IMG/VR virus record: IMGVR_UViG_3300009506_000004
Location: 1 to 64,000 of that record
Direction: 5' to 3' (one strand)
Source: a virus
Length of the DNA stretch: 64,000 bases
A program made the translations under genes and the position numbers. Below, in pieces: positions 38,950-47,157 of the stretch. Below the pieces are notes generated by a model that was given only the letters and a program-made list of their open reading frames with translations, was not told the origin of the DNA and ran no database searches. How positions within the stretch are numbered: the stretch's first letter is position 1; every line of letters starts with the position of its first letter.

Positions 38950-39023
38950 CACCGAGTGGGGGAATCGAACCCACCATTTTCAGATCGAAGGTCTGATGTC
39001 CTAAACCGTTAGACTAACTCGGC
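38950..39023 (-). tRNA. tRNA-Glu (UUC) with unusual C33
   Basis: Acceptor GCCGAGU/ACUCGGU with G discriminator (as in tRNA-Glu), D arm GUCUAACGGUUUAGGAC, anticodon stem UCAGA/UCUGA with loop CCUUCGA: anticodon UUC but C where U33 is expected. T stem has one U-C mismatch. Possibly weak or degenerate. Confidence 0.75.
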
Positions 39024-39162
39024 ATTTGCTTCTTAACTCCAGACGGGTCAGCCTTCTTTGCTAAGAAGCATCGATCACCCTAGTTTTTGTTGATCAAGTA
39101 ACTAACTCTAGTCCTTCCGGACGCCTATAAAATAACGTAGACACTTGTCAGTGTCCTGTTAC
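39024..39162 (-). ncRNA. structured non-coding leader upstream of tRNA-Glu
   Basis: Between the promoter at 39169 and the tRNA. Hairpins on the minus strand: GACACT-GAC-AGTGTC (with A bulge), GTCC-GGAA-GGAC, GATCA...TGATC, CTTCTT-AGCA-AAGAAG. No open frame. May be a separate small RNA processed from the tRNA transcript. Confidence 0.5.
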
Positions 39163-39168
39163 ATCTAA

Positions 39169-39197
39169 ATTATGGCACGAAAAAAGCCCGCTGTCAA
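39169..39197 (-). promoter_or_regulatory. sigma-70 promoter inside the terminator hairpin
   Basis: TTGACA (39192-39197) lies in the loop of the 39180 terminator; 17 bp; CATAAT (39169-39174). Would drive the non-coding RNA and tRNA-Glu. Confidence 0.7.
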
Positions 39198-39205
39198 GAG
39201 CGGGC
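39180..39205 (-). terminator. Rho-independent terminator of the D12 methylase operon
   Basis: GCCCGC-TCTTGACA-GCGGGC followed by T6 on the minus strand. The methylase stop codon is inside the loop. Confidence 0.85.
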
Positions 39206-39865
39206 GAATAATTTTTCTATTCTATTAATCTTCTGTCCAGTCTTACTATTCATATCAGTCTTGACAGGCTTCTTCCAAATTGCTTCAAAGTCTGATGGTG
39301 CCTCATACTCAGAAACTAGCACAACTCCTGACAAATTTCTAGCCCAATCCCAAAATTGATCAGAATTAAATTTACCACTACTAAAATTAGTTGTGTCTTT
39401 GTATGGTGGATCACAATAAATTATATCTGCATCACCAGAATAATCTGAATAATCTTGTTGGTAAAAATCAACATCTTTAATTGATTCTGCAAGTTTTACT
39501 AGACTACTTGATGCATTATAAGCATAATTTCTTTTTGTATTATCTTTAGCATAACCACCAAAGAATTTACCACCAAAGCTACAACCAAAACCAACAAAGC
39601 CTCTTAGAACACTTGGTTCTTTATTTTTTAATTGATTGTATAATTCTTCAGAAACCTCGGTAGGGCCAACCCAATCATTTTGAACAGCCTGTAATAATAA
39701 AATAAGATCAGGGTGGATATCAGCGCCAGACCTATAAGGTAATTTGACATACCTACCAACACTATACACACCACAAAATGGCTCATGATAAGTTTTGGCT
39801 TCAATAGAATTTATAATGTTTGCAATTTGTTTGCCTATTCTATGTTTACCACCAAAATATCTCAT
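39194..39865 (-). CDS. D12-class DNA adenine methyltransferase, 223 aa
   Basis: N-terminal RYFGGKHRIG, SAM motif EPFCGVYSVG (about 34-43) and catalytic CDPPYKD (about 153-159) as in the Dam/MboIA D12 alpha class. Shorter than E. coli Dam (278). Methylates N6-adenine in a target I cannot predict. Confidence 0.9.
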   Translation of the reverse strand: MRYFGGKHRIGKQIANIINSIEAKTYHEPFCGVYSVGRYVKLPYRSGADIHPDLILLLQAVQNDWVGPTEVSEELYNQLKNKEPSVLRGFVGFGCSFGGKFFGGYAKDNTKRNYAYNASSSLVKLAESIKDVDFYQQDYSDYSGDADIIYCDPPYKDTTNFSSGKFNSDQFWDWARNLSGVVLVSEYEAPSDFEAIWKKPVKTDMNSKTGQKINRIEKLFARS

Positions 39866-39872
39866 AAATATC

Positions 39873-40103
39873 TTATTTCTGATATGTCATTCCAACAGAC
39901 GCTAAACCAGCCGATGCAACAGCTATTTGTATCAATGCTAATATTAATTCACATTCTTCCGTGTCTAATACAGCCATATGTTCACTGCTGAAAGGTCTCA
40001 ATTTCATTACAAGTTCCTCTATTCTTTCCCATGGCTGTGCATCATTAAAAATCGCAGTTAACTGATCATTAGTATGAATAAGCTGTAATAATTTAGCGTC
40101 CAT
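39873..40103 (-). CDS. hypothetical protein, 76 aa
   Basis: Starts MDAKLLQ. Its start overlaps the upstream stop in the string ATGGACGCTAA, which also occurs at the next junction upstream. Ends with hydrophobic helix ALIQIAVASAGLASVG. Confidence 0.65.
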   Translation of the reverse strand: MDAKLLQLIHTNDQLTAIFNDAQPWERIEELVMKLRPFSSEHMAVLDTEECELILALIQIAVASAGLASVGMTYQK

Positions 40104-40263
40104 CTAAAATTTTCTCAATTCTTTTTCTAGATTTTATTAATTCTGATTTAACATATTCAGCATAAATAGACTTTTCACTCATATTATCATCATATATTAT
40201 AGCAGATGCCTGATCACTAAAATGACAAAAGCGAATAAATTCTTCTCTTAATTTAGCGTCCAT
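40093..40263 (-). CDS. hypothetical protein, 56 aa
   Basis: Starts MDAKLREEF (same first five residues as the next gene) and ends GR with TAA inside the next ATGGACGCTAA. Basic C-terminal helix. Unrecognised. Confidence 0.6.
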   Translation of the reverse strand: MDAKLREEFIRFCHFSDQASAIIYDDNMSEKSIYAEYVKSELIKSRKRIEKILDGR

Positions 40264-40423
40264 AATAATCTTTCAAATCTTGTTTATCGCGGTGCCTTGA
40301 AGCGCGATTCATTTTCTTTTTTGAAAACCTTCCAGGTTTTTGTATATTTTTTCCCTCTCCATTAGCACGTTTACTCCAATAATCATATCCAGGGTCTTTT
40401 TCCCCACGTTTAGTATCACTCAA
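40253..40423 (-). CDS. small basic protein, 56 aa, TTG start
   Basis: TTG overlaps the upstream TGA (TTGA) and follows GGAGGAAG. Very basic (KPGRFSKKKMNRASRHRDK) after a GYDYWSKR motif. Probably binds nucleic acid. Confidence 0.6.
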   Translation of the reverse strand: MSDTKRGEKDPGYDYWSKRANGEGKNIQKPGRFSKKKMNRASRHRDKQDLKDYYGR

Positions 40424-40698
40424 TTATCTTCCTCCAATGTTTGTATCTGTGATAACAATACATCTACTTGTTTTCTTAATTCTTTCAATTTTTCTTTATG
40501 TTTATGTTCTTCCGAATCCTTACGTGCTACTGCCATTCTAGCAGTAAAAGATTTCTTATCTTTTATTGCTTCAACAGAAAACCATTTTTCGCTATTATAT
40601 AAACCATAATAATTACTTGCAACTAAATAAGAAGAAAAAGATTTAGTAAAATAATCAGGACCAATTTTATACTGAACTAAAAGTATAGGATCATTCAT
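40420..40698 (-). CDS. hypothetical protein, 92 aa
   Basis: Beta N-terminal half, C-terminal coiled coil (KEKLKELRKQVDVLLSQIQTL). Overlaps thyX by 8 bases. Unrecognised. Confidence 0.65.
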   Translation of the reverse strand: MNDPILLVQYKIGPDYFTKSFSSYLVASNYYGLYNSEKWFSVEAIKDKKSFTARMAVARKDSEEHKHKEKLKELRKQVDVLLSQIQTLEEDN

Positions 40699-41386
40699 TT
40701 AAATCTCCAAAAACAGTTGGCCAAAAAGTTGAAAACTTAGTTAACATATCTTTAAATAAACCTCTTATTTCCCATTGTGCATGTTTATTTAAGCCACGCT
40801 CTTGAAATACATGCCGCCACATGCGGCAATTAAATGTAGTAGCAATTTCTGTTTTACATGCATTAGGAAGATTAAATCTAGCATCTTCTGGTGGAATTTT
40901 TTCATCCAATTCTTCCAAATATTCTTCATATTCTAATGCGCGTAACCTTAACCATCTCCATTGTCTAATATTTAATTTAGATAATATCCCATCTAATGGC
41001 GGAAAATTATAATATATATTACTATTTGATTCATCTATTTCATATATACCTTCAGGAATTCCAATAGAAGGTGGACAAATTACTTGTAAACCCTTCTTAC
41101 CATAATGACAATAGCGTTGCGATTCTTGACTATATGCTGCAATTCTATGCCTCACCAACTGGTGTGAACAAGCCCTACTACATACTATTCTAACAGATAT
41201 TGAAGCATGTTCAAGTACTGATATATGATTATTTCGACAAATCATTCTTACGAATTTGTCAGCAGAGTCATTGGTGATACAATCTTCACTTTTGTAGCAA
41301 GTCCTACCACATTCCTCAATATATTTTGTTAATTCATCAGGGAATCTTATAAATTCCCAACTAGGTTTCACTACTGTAATATTCAT
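40691..41386 (-). CDS. thyX: flavin-dependent thymidylate synthase ThyX, 231 aa
   Basis: The ThyX motif RHRxxSxQSxR is present as RHRIAAYSQESQRY (79-92), with EHASISVRI before it and CRMWRHVFQER near the end. Converts dUMP to dTMP with FAD, NADPH and methylene-tetrahydrofolate. Length is normal. With the ribonucleotide reductase and MazG it supplies dTTP. Start ATG 26 bases inside the coiled-coil gene. Confidence 0.95.
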   Translation of the reverse strand: MNITVVKPSWEFIRFPDELTKYIEECGRTCYKSEDCITNDSADKFVRMICRNNHISVLEHASISVRIVCSRACSHQLVRHRIAAYSQESQRYCHYGKKGLQVICPPSIGIPEGIYEIDESNSNIYYNFPPLDGILSKLNIRQWRWLRLRALEYEEYLEELDEKIPPEDARFNLPNACKTEIATTFNCRMWRHVFQERGLNKHAQWEIRGLFKDMLTKFSTFWPTVFGDLNE

Positions 41387-41546
41387 TTATCAACATTCTC
41401 TTTTCTAAATCTCTCACCATTGCCTCAAGTTCCTCTATTTTTTTACTTAAAACTCTGTTTGTCTCTAATATTTCATTTTTAAGATATTTAATAGCTAAAT
41501 CTTTTCTGTCTTGTAATTGATTAATTCTTGTTTCTGTACCGTACAT
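41361..41546 (-). CDS. coiled-coil protein, 61 aa
   Basis: Uninterrupted heptads (LKNEILETNRVLSKKIEELEAMVRDLEKR). Overlaps thyX by 26 bases. Unrecognised. Confidence 0.6.
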   Translation of the reverse strand: MYGTETRINQLQDRKDLAIKYLKNEILETNRVLSKKIEELEAMVRDLEKRMLINEYYSSET

Positions 41547-41551
41547 ATCTA

Positions 41552-41746
41552 TTACTCTAAACTTAAAAAATCACTATAAGCTGCTGAACATGCTTCACAA
41601 CCACATTGACCCTTACAATTATAAGGGCAGTTATATTCACATGTACATGGTATTTCTTCGTAATATCCATCTGTATCAGGATAATTTATCTTTCCTTTAA
41701 GAGTTGGTTTATAAGGAGACATGTCGTCGGGAAAATTAGGACTCAT
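41552..41746 (-). CDS. Cys-rich small protein, 64 aa
   Basis: ATG at 41746 behind GAGAAAAGAAG. CTCEYNCPYNCKGQCGCEAC (about 35-54) has eight Cys and would bind metal, like a small metallothionein or zinc cluster. The longer frame upstream is another gene's shadow. Confidence 0.6.
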   Translation of the reverse strand: MSPNFPDDMSPYKPTLKGKINYPDTDGYYEEIPCTCEYNCPYNCKGQCGCEACSAAYSDFLSLE

Positions 41747-41762
41747 ATTTATACTTCTTTTC

Positions 41763-41897
41763 TCACATGAATAAAACAACACTAAAATTAACGGCAGCAC
41801 AAAGCGCCGCAACACAAATCCCAAGAAAAAACATAACACCAATACTAAAAAAGAATAGCCATGTCATATCACAAAGTATCCCCCAGATTGTTTTCAT
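41763..41897 (-). CDS. membrane peptide, 44 aa
   Basis: ATG overlaps the MazG stop (ATGA). Two closely spaced hydrophobic stretches (WLFFFSIGVMFFLGICVAAL, NFSVVLFM). Unrecognised. Confidence 0.5.
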   Translation of the reverse strand: MKTIWGILCDMTWLFFFSIGVMFFLGICVAALCAAVNFSVVLFM

Positions 41898-42412
41898 CGG
41901 TTATCACCCGAACCTTGAATAACGCCACGATCTTTTCTTGAGAATAATTTATCAATATTCTGTTGAGCTATATCACTTAAAGATATATCCATTTCTATAG
42001 TATATTCTTTCAATGCATTAAGAATAATCTTCAACCCATATTGTATCTTTATTATTTTTTCAGGAAGAAGAATACCATTATTATCACGTAAAATTTTCTT
42101 TATTGTTTCTAAAACTTCAGCTAATCCTTTTGCTAATTCTATTATAATCCAATCAGCTTTTGGATAACCTTCAAGTTCTTCAAATGTTTCAACGCCTGCT
42201 ATCTCAGATAATTTCAAATCACAATCAGATGCGATAGCAGCAATATACCAACATATATCTCCTATTTCTTTTGAAATCTCTACAAGTGACGGATCTCCCA
42301 TTTTTGCTAAAAATTCAAATGTTTCTCCACCCAATCCAAGCGCCGGATAGATAAGGGTTTCTTTATAAACTGCTGTTTCTTTTGCTAATTTTTGGTACTC
42401 ATCAAGATTCAT
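41894..42412 (-). CDS. MazG-like NTP pyrophosphohydrolase, 172 aa
   Basis: YQKLAKETAVYK, LGLGGETFEFL and EIGDICWYIAAIA are the MazG-domain blocks with the ExxE...ExxD metal ligands largely kept (E near 30 and 33, E and D near 46 and 49). Hydrolyses (d)NTPs to monophosphates or ppGpp-like nucleotides; common in phages. C-terminal helices are extra. Confidence 0.8.
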   Translation of the reverse strand: MNLDEYQKLAKETAVYKETLIYPALGLGGETFEFLAKMGDPSLVEISKEIGDICWYIAAIASDCDLKLSEIAGVETFEELEGYPKADWIIIELAKGLAEVLETIKKILRDNNGILLPEKIIKIQYGLKIILNALKEYTIEMDISLSDIAQQNIDKLFSRKDRGVIQGSGDNR

Positions 42413-42635
42413 CTTCTTTTCTTTCTATCGTTATATCTAATCCAAGCGCATTTAGTACACTTATAACTTCTTCAAAATCATGTATACTTGTCATAAAATC
42501 AAAATGATTTTCTATCAACCATTTAATCCAACATGTAACACAATTACTTGTTGGTTTTCGTTTAGCTTGATATCTTGAATGGTCAATACATTGAACAACA
42601 TCATCAATAACTTTAATTTTTGTTATCACAGTCAT
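42402..42635 (-). CDS. hypothetical protein, 77 aa
   Basis: TSNCVTCWIKWLIE in the middle. Overlaps MazG by 11 bases. Unrecognised. Confidence 0.6.
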   Translation of the reverse strand: MTVITKIKVIDDVVQCIDHSRYQAKRKPTSNCVTCWIKWLIENHFDFMTSIHDFEEVISVLNALGLDITIERKEDES

Positions 42636-42640
42636 ACCTC

Positions 42641-42814
42641 TTATGTATAATGTCCTTCAAAAACAAAATTAAGACCATAACATCCATAATCTTTTTTATC
42701 TGTAAAACCACAAAAACCAGTATGAGGAATTTGAATTGTTAATACAGCACCTTCTGGTGTTTCTATTTCAACATAATAATCGGTCTCTTTCTTTTCGACA
42801 TTAAGAATCTTCAT
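42641..42814 (-). CDS. hypothetical beta protein, 57 aa
   Basis: ATG at 42814 with GGGAA upstream; longer frame rejected because of overlap. Strands with EIETPEGAVLTIQIPHTG. Unrecognised. Confidence 0.6.
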   Translation of the reverse strand: MKILNVEKKETDYYVEIETPEGAVLTIQIPHTGFCGFTDKKDYGCYGLNFVFEGHYT

Positions 42815-43067
42815 TACAAATTCCCATAAAAACAGAAAATTTTTGTTTAGGACACTCTTGGCAAGGGTGTGCAAGTTTATTTAATGGGTGTTTACCAGTA
42901 GACACTGTACATTTACATTCATCACAATAATATCTAAAATAGCTACATTTTAATTCACCACAATAAAAACATTGACGCCATCTTTCCATAATGACTGATT
43001 TAGGTAATAATTGCATACCACCAATAAACCATTGGTACATAGCTTTAATGAAACGATTAATCACCAC
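42801..43067 (-). CDS. zinc-binding protein, 88 aa
   Basis: Eight Cys in CFYCGELKC, CDECKC and CQEC (about 34-74) suggest two zinc sites. Start is a GTG overlapping the upstream stop region. Role unknown. Confidence 0.6.
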   Translation of the reverse strand: MVINRFIKAMYQWFIGGMQLLPKSVIMERWRQCFYCGELKCSYFRYYCDECKCTVSTGKHPLNKLAHPCQECPKQKFSVFMGICNEDS

Positions 43068-43449
43068 GTTCTGCCTGCGCTTCTGCTAACTTAGCAAGTT
43101 CATTTATAATAGTATATCTTATTTGATGCATTTCTGCTGTGAATGGCTTCCATTCTCCTCCATCCTTATATTTTTCAACACCCATCCAGCGATTACAAAA
43201 TTTAGCCAAATCCGTGTCATGGACAGCAATGTCATGGTTAACAAATGGTAAGTCAGAAATTAAATCACAATCAACCATAAACTTTTGTGGGCCACCACTA
43301 TTAGTCCATTCATCTAATAATTTAGCATTTTTTTCTTTGATGTCAAGCGCAATTTGCCTAATAAAATGATGGGCTAATAAAGTTCTAGAAGATTCTGGCA
43401 TTCTTCCTTTCATTTTCAGTATAATAGTTGATATATCACTAACTTTCAT
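43057..43449 (-). CDS. hypothetical protein, 130 aa
   Basis: Helical N-terminus, then LAKFCNRWMGVEKYKDGGEW and a C-terminal helix. Unrecognised. Confidence 0.65.
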   Translation of the reverse strand: MKVSDISTIILKMKGRMPESSRTLLAHHFIRQIALDIKEKNAKLLDEWTNSGGPQKFMVDCDLISDLPFVNHDIAVHDTDLAKFCNRWMGVEKYKDGGEWKPFTAEMHQIRYTIINELAKLAEAQAERGD

Positions 43450-43705
43450 AATTTACCCTATAAACAAAAGCCACATTTTCCATAATGGGAATATCTATAT
43501 TTTCTGTAATTATAAAACCATTTTTTATAGTTTTAACTTTTAATAGTTGTTCACCATCAAAATAAAAAATATCCCCGCCGTCAATAGCTGCTAAGCGCAA
43601 AAATTCTTTATATCTTTTAATCCCAAACCAATGCCAAATTCTACCAAACATATCCTTTATTGGAGTTGAATTAATTTCAAAAGCGAATTTTTCTAAACAA
43701 TTCAT
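43439..43705 (-). CDS. hypothetical protein, 88 aa
   Basis: ATG at 43705 with GAGG upstream; an ATG at 43720 is also possible. W/Y-rich alpha/beta. Overlaps the phosphoesterase end by about 30 bases. Confidence 0.6.
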   Translation of the reverse strand: MNCLEKFAFEINSTPIKDMFGRIWHWFGIKRYKEFLRLAAIDGGDIFYFDGEQLLKVKTIKNGFIITENIDIPIMENVAFVYRVNYES

Positions 43706-44315
43706 TTCTATAATCCTCATAAAATCTCACATCATCATGGCCAGATCTTTTTGCCATATAATTATAGATTTCAATTTCACTTACAGGACCATAATATCCC
43801 CATAATTTGTAAATATTATCAACACCAATATCTAATGATCTACGTTGAGGGAAAAGAAAATCTAAATCTTCTTCTCTCATTCCGTGTATATGACCATATA
43901 AATGACCCCATCCCTTATGTGATCCATCCCAAAAAGCGTGTGGATAATGAGAAATAAATAATTTAATAAAATCATTGCCTTTATCATTATATGCTTTACA
44001 ACGTATTATATCAGGTATTTCTCCAAATATATTTGTATTTATCTGAGGTTTATCATGATTACCTCTAATTAATCTAATATGTCTACATTCTATTTTGGAT
44101 CTATATTTACCTGGAGTAGTCCAAGCAAAATCACCAGCTACAATTAATTCATCATCTTTATTAACTAGGTTATTTATTTGGTCTATTAAATGTTGGTCAT
44201 GCTCCTCAGTAGATGAAAATAATTTACCATCTGGGCCTACACGTGACATCATTTTAATAATGCCACCCCTTTCATTTATATGTCCAAAATGAGTATCAGC
44301 TGTAAAAAATCGCAT
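43677..44315 (-). CDS. calcineurin-like metallophosphoesterase, 212 aa
   Basis: All metal motifs in order: DTHFGH (7-12), GDFAW (about 61-65), RGNHD (about 83-87), SHYPH (about 119) and GHIHG (about 141-145). Related to phage phosphoesterases that act on 2',3'-cyclic nucleotides or phosphodiesters. Substrate unknown. Confidence 0.9.
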   Translation of the reverse strand: MRFFTADTHFGHINERGGIIKMMSRVGPDGKLFSSTEEHDQHLIDQINNLVNKDDELIVAGDFAWTTPGKYRSKIECRHIRLIRGNHDKPQINTNIFGEIPDIIRCKAYNDKGNDFIKLFISHYPHAFWDGSHKGWGHLYGHIHGMREEDLDFLFPQRRSLDIGVDNIYKLWGYYGPVSEIEIYNYMAKRSGHDDVRFYEDYRNELFRKIRF

Positions 44316-44524
44316 TAACCTGGATCCACTCTTCCATAGCCACCAACACCACGACCACGCCTTGGATGCATAGGGGAAAGTGTATCGTGGTAAATTACTT
44401 GTGTTATTTGTTTAACTAATTTATTTTTTCCGCAAACTGGGCATTTTCGTTTTATTTCACCAACTTCTAATAAAAATTCAGATTCTCTTTCACATTCGTT
44501 ACATTTAAAAACGTAAATTGGCAT
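44315..44524 (-). CDS. FmdB-like zinc-ribbon protein, 69 aa
   Basis: MPIYVFKCNECERESEF and CPVCGKNKLVKQI are the FmdB-type zinc ribbon; Gly/Arg-rich tail. Usually a putative regulatory protein. Directly abuts the phosphoesterase start. Confidence 0.8.
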   Translation of the reverse strand: MPIYVFKCNECERESEFLLEVGEIKRKCPVCGKNKLVKQITQVIYHDTLSPMHPRRGRGVGGYGRVDPG

Positions 44525-44527
44525 CTT

Positions 44528-44767
44528 TTACTCCGCAAAAGGAATTATATTATTTCTACCAATAATAGCTAACCTATCAATAGAAGTTATAGATATAGGA
44601 TATCCATCACCTCTTAAACCTTCTACTTTAATAGCACCAGTATAAGTAAGACTTATATTTTGCACGGTTAAACGATTCATCCACATATGAGAACCACGTC
44701 TAACAGGGTAAACACAAATATCACCAACTTTGATCACTCGATCAAACATATCTTTTGCTTGTTCCAT
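44528..44767 (-). CDS. hypothetical protein, 79 aa
   Basis: ATG at 44767 behind AAGGAACTT. Beta-barrel pattern (DRVIKVGDICVYPVRRGS). Unrecognised. Confidence 0.65.
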   Translation of the reverse strand: MEQAKDMFDRVIKVGDICVYPVRRGSHMWMNRLTVQNISLTYTGAIKVEGLRGDGYPISITSIDRLAIIGRNNIIPFAE

Positions 44768-44781
44768 TTTAAAGTTCCTTA

Positions 44782-45555
44782 TTACATTTCCTTGTACCAA
44801 ATTCCCTCTGAAACGAGGGGTATATCATTTTCTTCTGCTATTTTTGTACAATAATTTTTAGAAATATCAGTTGTTGTACATGACCAACCATTTTGAATAC
44901 ACACTCTAAATGTGGTACCAGTACCAGCAAACGGATCAAAAACAGTACCATTTTCTGGTGTGGACATCAATAAACAATCTTCAATTAATCCTTCTACTAA
45001 TTGTGTTTTATGCCATTTCCTTCTTTGTTTACTATTTCCTGTTATTCGTGCATATTCCAAAAAATCAGTATACCAAACATCACCGGGTACACGGCCTTTA
45101 GGATTCGCTCTCTTATCCCCTATCTTCATTCTCTTACTTTCACAGCGTGTTTTGTCTGGGAATCGTGTAGCGTCATTTCTCATAAGGCGGATGATTGGCC
45201 GGAAATTATTGGCAAAATCATAATTGTTATGCTCCCCAAAAGTAAACCCTTGTATCAATAAGCGCGGTTCAATTCTATACTGTGAAGCTAAACAGTATAA
45301 AATATGCCCCATTGCCATAAAATATTTAGCATTAAAGCTAATAAATGAAATTTTAGCGTGTCTAAAACAAGTCCTAACTAAATTTTCTAAAAGAGAATAA
45401 TATGTTGTATCATCTAAATGATCATCATATTCATCATATTCTAAACCAATATTATCAGGTGGATCTGCAAATATTGTATCAAATTGACTAAGTACTGGCA
45501 TCATATTATGCGTGAACTTTTGATAATTACCATGAAGTATTTTATACTTTGGCAT
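44782..45555 (-). CDS. DNA methyltransferase, beta class (N4/N6), 257 aa
   Basis: Catalytic motif IV FADPPDN (29-35) comes first and SAM motif I VFDPFAGTGTT (about 208-218) near the C-terminus, the beta order. The catalytic Tyr is replaced by Asp (DPPD rather than DPPY/SPPY), which would be unusual for activity. Large target-recognition middle. Third methylase in the window. Confidence 0.85.
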   Translation of the reverse strand: MPKYKILHGNYQKFTHNMMPVLSQFDTIFADPPDNIGLEYDEYDDHLDDTTYYSLLENLVRTCFRHAKISFISFNAKYFMAMGHILYCLASQYRIEPRLLIQGFTFGEHNNYDFANNFRPIIRLMRNDATRFPDKTRCESKRMKIGDKRANPKGRVPGDVWYTDFLEYARITGNSKQRRKWHKTQLVEGLIEDCLLMSTPENGTVFDPFAGTGTTFRVCIQNGWSCTTTDISKNYCTKIAEENDIPLVSEGIWYKEM

Positions 45556-46759
45556 CTTCTAATTCCTTTATATTAGCCCGAGCATCTCGCATACTTTTTC
45601 TATGTTTAATTAAATATGCCTGTAATATTGCCATACTTATATTTAATTGGCTAACTTTTTCACCAAATTCACTAGCATTTTTACATCCGGGGAAAAATCT
45701 TTTATACATTTCTCTTGCTTGGTAAGCAGTAGCATTTGGTAATGCTATTTTTAAATCTATCCTACCTGGGCGAATTAGTGCTGGATCCAATTTATCTACA
45801 TGATTAGTAGTCATAAAGACTAAGCGCCCTTCTCCTGCATTTACACCATCAAGCGCATTTAATAAAGTTGATAAATTAGGGCCATTGTTTTTTTCGTCTC
45901 TATTTGCAAGTATACAATCAATATCCTCTAATAATAAAATACTTTTACCATAAATTCTTGAAAAAAGATCTGATAGCTCTTTATCACCCATACCATTAAT
46001 ATTAGCAATATAAATATCTAAATCTAATTCACTTGCTACAGCTGTAACAAGTGATGACTTTCCATTTCCAGGAGATCCACATAGTAAATATCCTCGTCTC
46101 CATGGGACACCAATTTTCTTAAACCATTGTTCAGAATTAAGAAATTCATTTATATCATTTAATAATTCTTCTTTTATACCAATTGGTAAAATTACGGAAT
46201 CTATTAATCTTTTTCTTCTCTTAGCAACTTGCTCCCAACTTCCATATTGTGGTTCTCTTATATTTATAAAAGACTCTCTTTCCTGCTCTGATACATTTTT
46301 ACATTCATCAATAAAACCCTTGACTCTTTTTCTATTTCCAATCATCCTGATTTTCCAAGATTCCCTGAAAACAGCATTTGTAAAATCTGATCCTTCTTTT
46401 CGTATTCTAGTAATAATAAGTGGTCTATACCTCCACCATAATAAATGGCTTCCAGGTGCTGGTGTAATACTAGAGCTATTTTTAGAAATAGAAATCTTTT
46501 TAGATTCTACAGTTATCCGTTTTGACTTACTTGAATACTTATGCTCAGCTAACCAATCAGTCACCCATTTAAATGCGTCAGTTTTATCTGGAATATCTAT
46601 TTCAGTTATAAATAAAAATCTAGAAATTCTAATTAATCTAAGAGGTATCCTTTTTAGATAATTAAGAACTATAGCAAGCGCACCAAGAATAGCACCACCA
46701 GCGAGTAAATCATTTTTACTAATTTGTTCTAGTACAAATTTGTAAAGTTGTTCTAGCAT
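45542..46759 (-). CDS. BCS1-like AAA ATPase, 405 aa
   Basis: N-terminal membrane span (about 16-33), a BCS1-N-like beta region, then an AAA domain: Walker A GSPGNGKSS (about 228), Walker B ILLLEDID, sensor TTN and RPGRID. Order and spacing match mitochondrial BCS1, a translocase of folded proteins. Bacterial and phage relatives are poorly described. ATG overlaps the upstream gene by 40 bases. Confidence 0.85.
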   Translation of the reverse strand: MLEQLYKFVLEQISKNDLLAGGAILGALAIVLNYLKRIPLRLIRISRFLFITEIDIPDKTDAFKWVTDWLAEHKYSSKSKRITVESKKISISKNSSSITPAPGSHLLWWRYRPLIITRIRKEGSDFTNAVFRESWKIRMIGNRKRVKGFIDECKNVSEQERESFINIREPQYGSWEQVAKRRKRLIDSVILPIGIKEELLNDINEFLNSEQWFKKIGVPWRRGYLLCGSPGNGKSSLVTAVASELDLDIYIANINGMGDKELSDLFSRIYGKSILLLEDIDCILANRDEKNNGPNLSTLLNALDGVNAGEGRLVFMTTNHVDKLDPALIRPGRIDLKIALPNATAYQAREMYKRFFPGCKNASEFGEKVSQLNISMAILQAYLIKHRKSMRDARANIKELEDAKV

Positions 46760-46910
46760 AATTAACTATCTGACCTAAGTTAAATAAACAATCGGATAAA
46801 TAACTGGCTAAAATAAAATCTGGTGTATGTAGCACATTATCAATAGAATACTTATTAAGCAAAGCTATTAATTCCTTTACAAAATCATCACTTATTTTAT
46901 CAGTCAGCAT
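46719..46910 (-). CDS. hypothetical protein, 63 aa
   Basis: ATG at 46910 behind GGAG. Helical (VKELIALLNKYSIDNVL). Unrecognised; coupled to the AAA gene by overlap. Confidence 0.6.
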   Translation of the reverse strand: MLTDKISDDFVKELIALLNKYSIDNVLHTPDFILASYLSDCLFNLGQIVNYARTTLQICTRTN

Positions 46911-47157
46911 TAGTAAACTCCACTGGTTCACTAATTAAAGGTGGCATATAAGGACGAAGCACAAAATGAAGTTCAGGAATCAAGTCCCCTTGCTTCATTT
47001 CACTAGGAAGTACCACAAATTGAAATTGTGCATACTCCATCTCCGCACCAGTTTTTTTCATATTCTCTTCAAGTCCACGAAATATTTCAAGCAATTGTGG
47101 GCCACTAATATTACTAGACGATATCCTCATAGCAGCTAGTTTATTGATTTTCGACAT
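46900..47157 (-). CDS. hypothetical protein, 85 aa
   Basis: ATG at 47157 behind AAAGGAAAAA. Alpha/beta with GPQLLEIFRGLEENMKK. Unrecognised. Confidence 0.65.
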   Translation of the reverse strand: MSKINKLAAMRISSSNISGPQLLEIFRGLEENMKKTGAEMEYAQFQFVVLPSEMKQGDLIPELHFVLRPYMPPLISEPVEFTNAD

